Part shown: positions 6,792 through 7,171 of the stretch, in pieces
Layout: each line of letters starts with the position of its first letter
Position numbering within the stretch: position 1 is the stretch's first letter
Assembly: GCA_014384685.1 (NCBI GenBank)
Contig: JACNFL010000146.1
Location: 1 to 7,171, forward strand
Reading direction: 5' to 3'
From: Methanobacteriota archaeon
GTDB taxonomy: Archaea > Thermoplasmatota > Poseidoniia > Poseidoniales > Thalassarchaeaceae
Length of the DNA stretch: 7,171 nucleotides
Program-made: the position numbers and the translations under genes
The notes under the pieces: generated by a model
Told to the model about the DNA's origin: nothing
Seen by the model: only the letters and a program-made list of their open reading frames with translations
Database searches by the model: none

Positions 6792-7171
6792 TCAACCAAA
6801 CAATGATGATACCAAATACGACCCCATGTAAATAATCTGAGATAGTAATGCCCATGGTGCAATCCACCATACAGATGAATTTAGTGATTTACCCAACATT
6901 ACCCCTGATACCATTACTGAAAATGCTGACCCAGCTGTAAAATAAAGGAGCATTGAAGGATGGAAAAGACCCATTGGAATACCCGATTCTGGGCCTGCGA
7001 AAAGCCCAAACATGAATCCAATTGTCGACGGGAGTAATACCGCCATTAGAATCTGAAGAGTTAGTGCATGGCCTTTCAAATCTAGAGTTCTCTTACTGCG
7101 TAATCGCATTAATCGGTCATACTCAAGACTCATTGAGAAGGTAACATCTGCTAATGGCGCTTCATTTTCAT
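6792..7171 (-). CDS. Membrane protein, C-terminal part; possible TadC/FlaJ-like pilus platform protein
   Basis: Gene cut by the right edge. An ATG at 7133 would give 113 residues, but the frame stays open upstream (ENEAPLADVTFS before that Met), so the start is probably outside the window. Numbered from the Met at 7133, a basic stretch (about 8-20) is followed by three hydrophobic segments suited to membrane helices: about 23-46, 61-80 and 88-111, ending two residues before the stop. I see no sequence motif that names the family. A cytoplasmic stretch followed by a C-terminal helix cluster, directly upstream of and probably cotranscribed with a TadA/FlaI-type ATPase, suggests the C-terminus of a type II secretion F-domain (TadC/FlaJ/PilC-like) platform protein. 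That assignment is mainly from context. The alternative is a small accessory pilus membrane protein. No Cys is visible in this part. Confidence 0.55.
   Translation of the reverse strand, partial: ENEAPLADVTFSMSLEYDRLMRLRSKRTLDLKGHALTLQILMAVLLPSTIGFMFGLFAGPESGIPMGLFHPSMLLYFTAGSAFSVMVSGVMLGKSLNSSVWWIAPWALLSQIIYMGSYLVSSLFG

Noticed and set aside
6776..6862. 29-residue N-terminal extension of the ATPase frame
   Set aside because: It overlaps the 3' end of the preceding membrane protein gene, and a well-placed SD supports the start at 6775.

Overview
The window looks like a piece of an archaeal chromosome with moderate GC content. Four things suggest this: a geranylgeranyl-reductase family flavoprotein overlapping a prenyl diphosphate synthase, a TadA/FlaI-type pilus ATPase next to a small membrane protein, Shine-Dalgarno sites of the GGAGGTGA type, and a TATA-like element between divergent genes. 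A planktonic Thermoplasmata-like lineage (Marine Group II/III, Poseidoniales) would fit, but this is inferred from gene content, not from a marker gene.

Layout. The left edge holds the 3' part of a UbiE/MenG-like methyltransferase (+, to 502). It converges on a two-gene minus-strand operon: a prenyl diphosphate synthase (start near 2648, end 1659) followed by a geranylgeranyl-reductase family FAD protein (1666 to 533), overlapping by 8 bases. A 64-base divergent promoter region separates that operon from a plus-strand gene (2713-3744). Its product has the outline of hydroxymethylbilane synthase (HemC) but contains no cysteine at all. A 157-base gap with a 7-bp inverted repeat leads to a large plus-strand gene (about 3902-5527). 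It encodes three SAP-like repeats at an exact 46-residue period, an acidic linker and a long charged helical region. It converges, with 9 bases between stops, on a minus-strand pilus/secretion module: a TadA/CpaF/FlaI-type ATPase (6775 to 5537) preceded by the C-terminal part of a membrane protein that runs off the right edge.

How the genes may work together. The methyltransferase, prenyl synthase and reductase could form a respiratory quinone tail module: chain synthesis, tail saturation and ring methylation. The residue five positions before the first Asp-rich motif of the synthase is Ala, as in long-chain synthases, not the aromatic seen in typical archaeal C20 synthases. The alternative is archaeal membrane lipid synthesis. 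The HemC-like gene faces this operon across a shared promoter region and may be a non-catalytic paralogue. The ATPase and membrane protein are probably the motor and platform of a type IV pilus-like system. No RNA gene, CRISPR array, insertion sequence or intergenic stretch over 300 bases was seen.
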